A stretch of 64,000 bases of DNA from Algoriphagus sp. AGSA1 (lineage in GTDB: Bacteria; Bacteroidota; Bacteroidia; Cytophagales; Cyclobacteriaceae): contig NZ_JAJUWR010000010.1 of NCBI RefSeq assembly GCF_021390545.1, forward strand, positions 124,001 through 188,000, read 5' to 3'. Of the stretch, positions 63,082-64,000 are shown piece by piece. Position numbers and translations under genes: made by a program. Below the pieces are notes generated by a model. It was not told where the DNA came from. It made no database searches and saw nothing but the letters and a program-made list of their open reading frames with translations. The first letter of the stretch is position 1, and every line of letters starts with the position of its first letter.

Positions 63082-63645
63082 ATGGATAAAAGGGAAAAGC
63101 TACTTCAAACAGCATTGGAATTATTTGTGTCACAAGGATTTAATGATACACCGACAAGCAAAATTGCAAAAGAGGCAGGGATAGCAAATGGGACTTTGTT
63201 TTACTTTTTCCCGACCAAAGATGAGTTGATCATTTCGCTTTACCTGAAATTAAAGGGGCAGGCAGCAGAAAGTATAAATGCAGCATTGGCAGAAGTGAAA
63301 TCGACAAAGGAAGTTATCAAGACTTATTATGAGGAATCGCTCAAATGGTCGCTCCGTAATCCCAACGAGTTTTTGTTTCTGGCGCAGTTCTCCAATTCTC
63401 CCTATCTGAAAAAAATTGGTGCTGATGAAATTTCTGCTCAGACGGCGCCCGTATTACAGCTTTTTAGGTTGGCTATCGAGGAGCAGCAGATTGCTGCCAC
63501 GGATGTGAATTTATTGTACGCTTTGATCAGTAATCAGGTGTTTGGTGTAAATCAATACCTTTCTTCAAATCAATTCTCCAAAAAAGAACGACACCGCATC
63601 ATCGAGGATACATTCTCTATGTTTTGGAAAATGATTGAACGCTGA
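63082..63645 (+). CDS. TetR/AcrR family transcriptional regulator
   Basis: The 187-residue protein has an N-terminal helix-turn-helix ('TPTSKIAKEAGIANGTLFYF', then 'FPTKDELIISLYLK') followed by an all-helical ligand-binding domain. It probably represses its own operon at the palindrome at 62565-62582 until it binds a small molecule. The adjacent SnoaL-like protein may act on that molecule. Confidence 0.92.
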   Translation: MDKREKLLQTALELFVSQGFNDTPTSKIAKEAGIANGTLFYFFPTKDELIISLYLKLKGQAAESINAALAEVKSTKEVIKTYYEESLKWSLRNPNEFLFLAQFSNSPYLKKIGADEISAQTAPVLQLFRLAIEEQQIAATDVNLLYALISNQVFGVNQYLSSNQFSKKERHRIIEDTFSMFWKMIER

Positions 63646-63668
63646 TGCGTAATGGAATAGAAAAAAAA

Positions 63669-63782
63669 ATGAAAATAATACTTACGAGAGCCACAGGAAT
63701 GATTGGGGAAGGCGTTTTGTTGGCTTCTCTTGATCATCCCAAAATCAGCGAGGTATTGATTGCCTGGTTTGATTTTCGATAG
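63669..63782 (+). pseudogene. Truncated NAD-dependent epimerase fragment
   Basis: The frame opens as in NAD(P)-binding epimerase-like proteins often found beside such TetR genes ('MKIILTRATGMIGEGVLLAS', then 'LDHPKISEVLIA') but stops after 37 codons. The cofactor motif reads TRATGMIG, with R where the first glycine of TGATG is expected. The family normally has over 200 residues, so the rest is lost. The 3' end overlaps an antisense frame (63745-63999). Confidence 0.65.
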
Positions 63783-63999
63783 TAGTCAATCCACTACCAG
63801 GTCTAAACTCTCCTTCACTCTCGTCGATAGGAGTGCTTAAGGAAGCATCCTCATATAGACAAACAGAAGCAGCGGCATCACACAGATACTGCATTGGTCC
63901 ATCACCAAGAGTCCGAGTGGTGACATCATAAACTTCATTGTCATGCCATCCGAACTTTGGCTCATTGGCATTAGTAAGACCTGGGGAAAGTACTTTGAC
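63745..63999 (-). CDS. Partial frame of unknown function, runs off the window
   Basis: A minus-strand frame open from the right edge for 84 codons ends at the stop at 63745. It includes 'GWHDNEVYDVTTRTLGDGPM', then 'QYLCDAAASVCLYEDASLST', with two cysteines spaced like those of short secreted Bacteroidota proteins (DUF6520-like). Its start is outside the window. The overlap with the epimerase fragment suggests a rearrangement junction here. Confidence 0.45.
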   Translation of the reverse strand, partial: VKVLSPGLTNANEPKFGWHDNEVYDVTTRTLGDGPMQYLCDAAASVCLYEDASLSTPIDESEGEFRPGSGLTTIENQTRQSIPR

Positions 64000-64000
64000 A

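Overview
The window looks like a chromosomal segment of a Bacteroidota bacterium, most likely a Cytophagales member close to Algoriphagus or Cyclobacterium. The genus is an inference from gene content, since there is no rRNA gene in the window. Supporting signs are the SusC/SusD pair with an ECF sigma/FecR switch, type IX secretion (T9SS) type B sorting domains with a PorP/SprF partner, PVC-type heme proteins, many TTG starts, and repeated matches to the Bacteroidota -7 promoter box TAnnTTTG. I found no tRNA, rRNA, CRISPR array, phage or transposase gene.

Layout. 1-2.5 kb: end of a sodium:solute symporter, a GNAT acetyltransferase and an ornithine/alanine racemase-like enzyme in one operon, then a small outer-membrane barrel. 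2.9-7.2 kb (minus strand): a lipoprotein pair of unknown function (SO2930-type diheme cytochrome plus beta-helix protein), a thioredoxin-reductase-like flavoprotein behind a perfect 17-bp-arm palindrome, and an SDR. 7.5-16 kb: a complete nutrient-uptake locus of sigma factor, FecR, STN-containing SusC, SusD and a calcineurin-like phosphoesterase. 16.4-21 kb: a LytS/LytR-type two-component pair and three proteins I do not recognise. 21.2-26.5 kb (minus): a subclass B1 metallo-beta-lactamase, a 1002-residue PVC-type CxxCH protein and an MFS sugar-type transporter. 26.6-40.6 kb: three large paralogous secreted proteins with T9SS type B sorting domains, with yaaA between two of them, and a divergent PorP/SprF gene. 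40.9-44.9 kb: a Tat-exported Gfo/Idh/MocA oxidoreductase, a ThuA-like protein and a D-psicose/D-tagatose 3-epimerase-like enzyme, probably for oxidised sugars.

45-53.7 kb: GNAT, TauE/SafE, a TonB receptor divergent from an Rrf2 regulator, decayed gene remnants, a BrkB-family protein, an AhpD-like protein and a Crp/Fnr regulator. 55-61.5 kb: an NSS transporter with an overlapping 34-residue putative small subunit, TerC, a CNNM/CorC-type protein, DedA and a dicarboxylate symporter. 62-64 kb: a small secreted protein, a SnoaL-like protein and TetR regulator behind a clear promoter/operator, and a truncated epimerase fragment overlapped by an antisense reading frame.

The most unusual items outside genes are a near-identical inverted pair of MITE-like elements (43576-43718 and 54000-54166), a short upstream reading frame before susC with a look-alike next to the second MITE copy, and several perfect palindromes at promoters. 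Three large paralogous adhesin-like proteins with their own PorP/SprF protein, and the beta-helix/diheme lipoprotein pair, are the best candidates for incompletely described systems.
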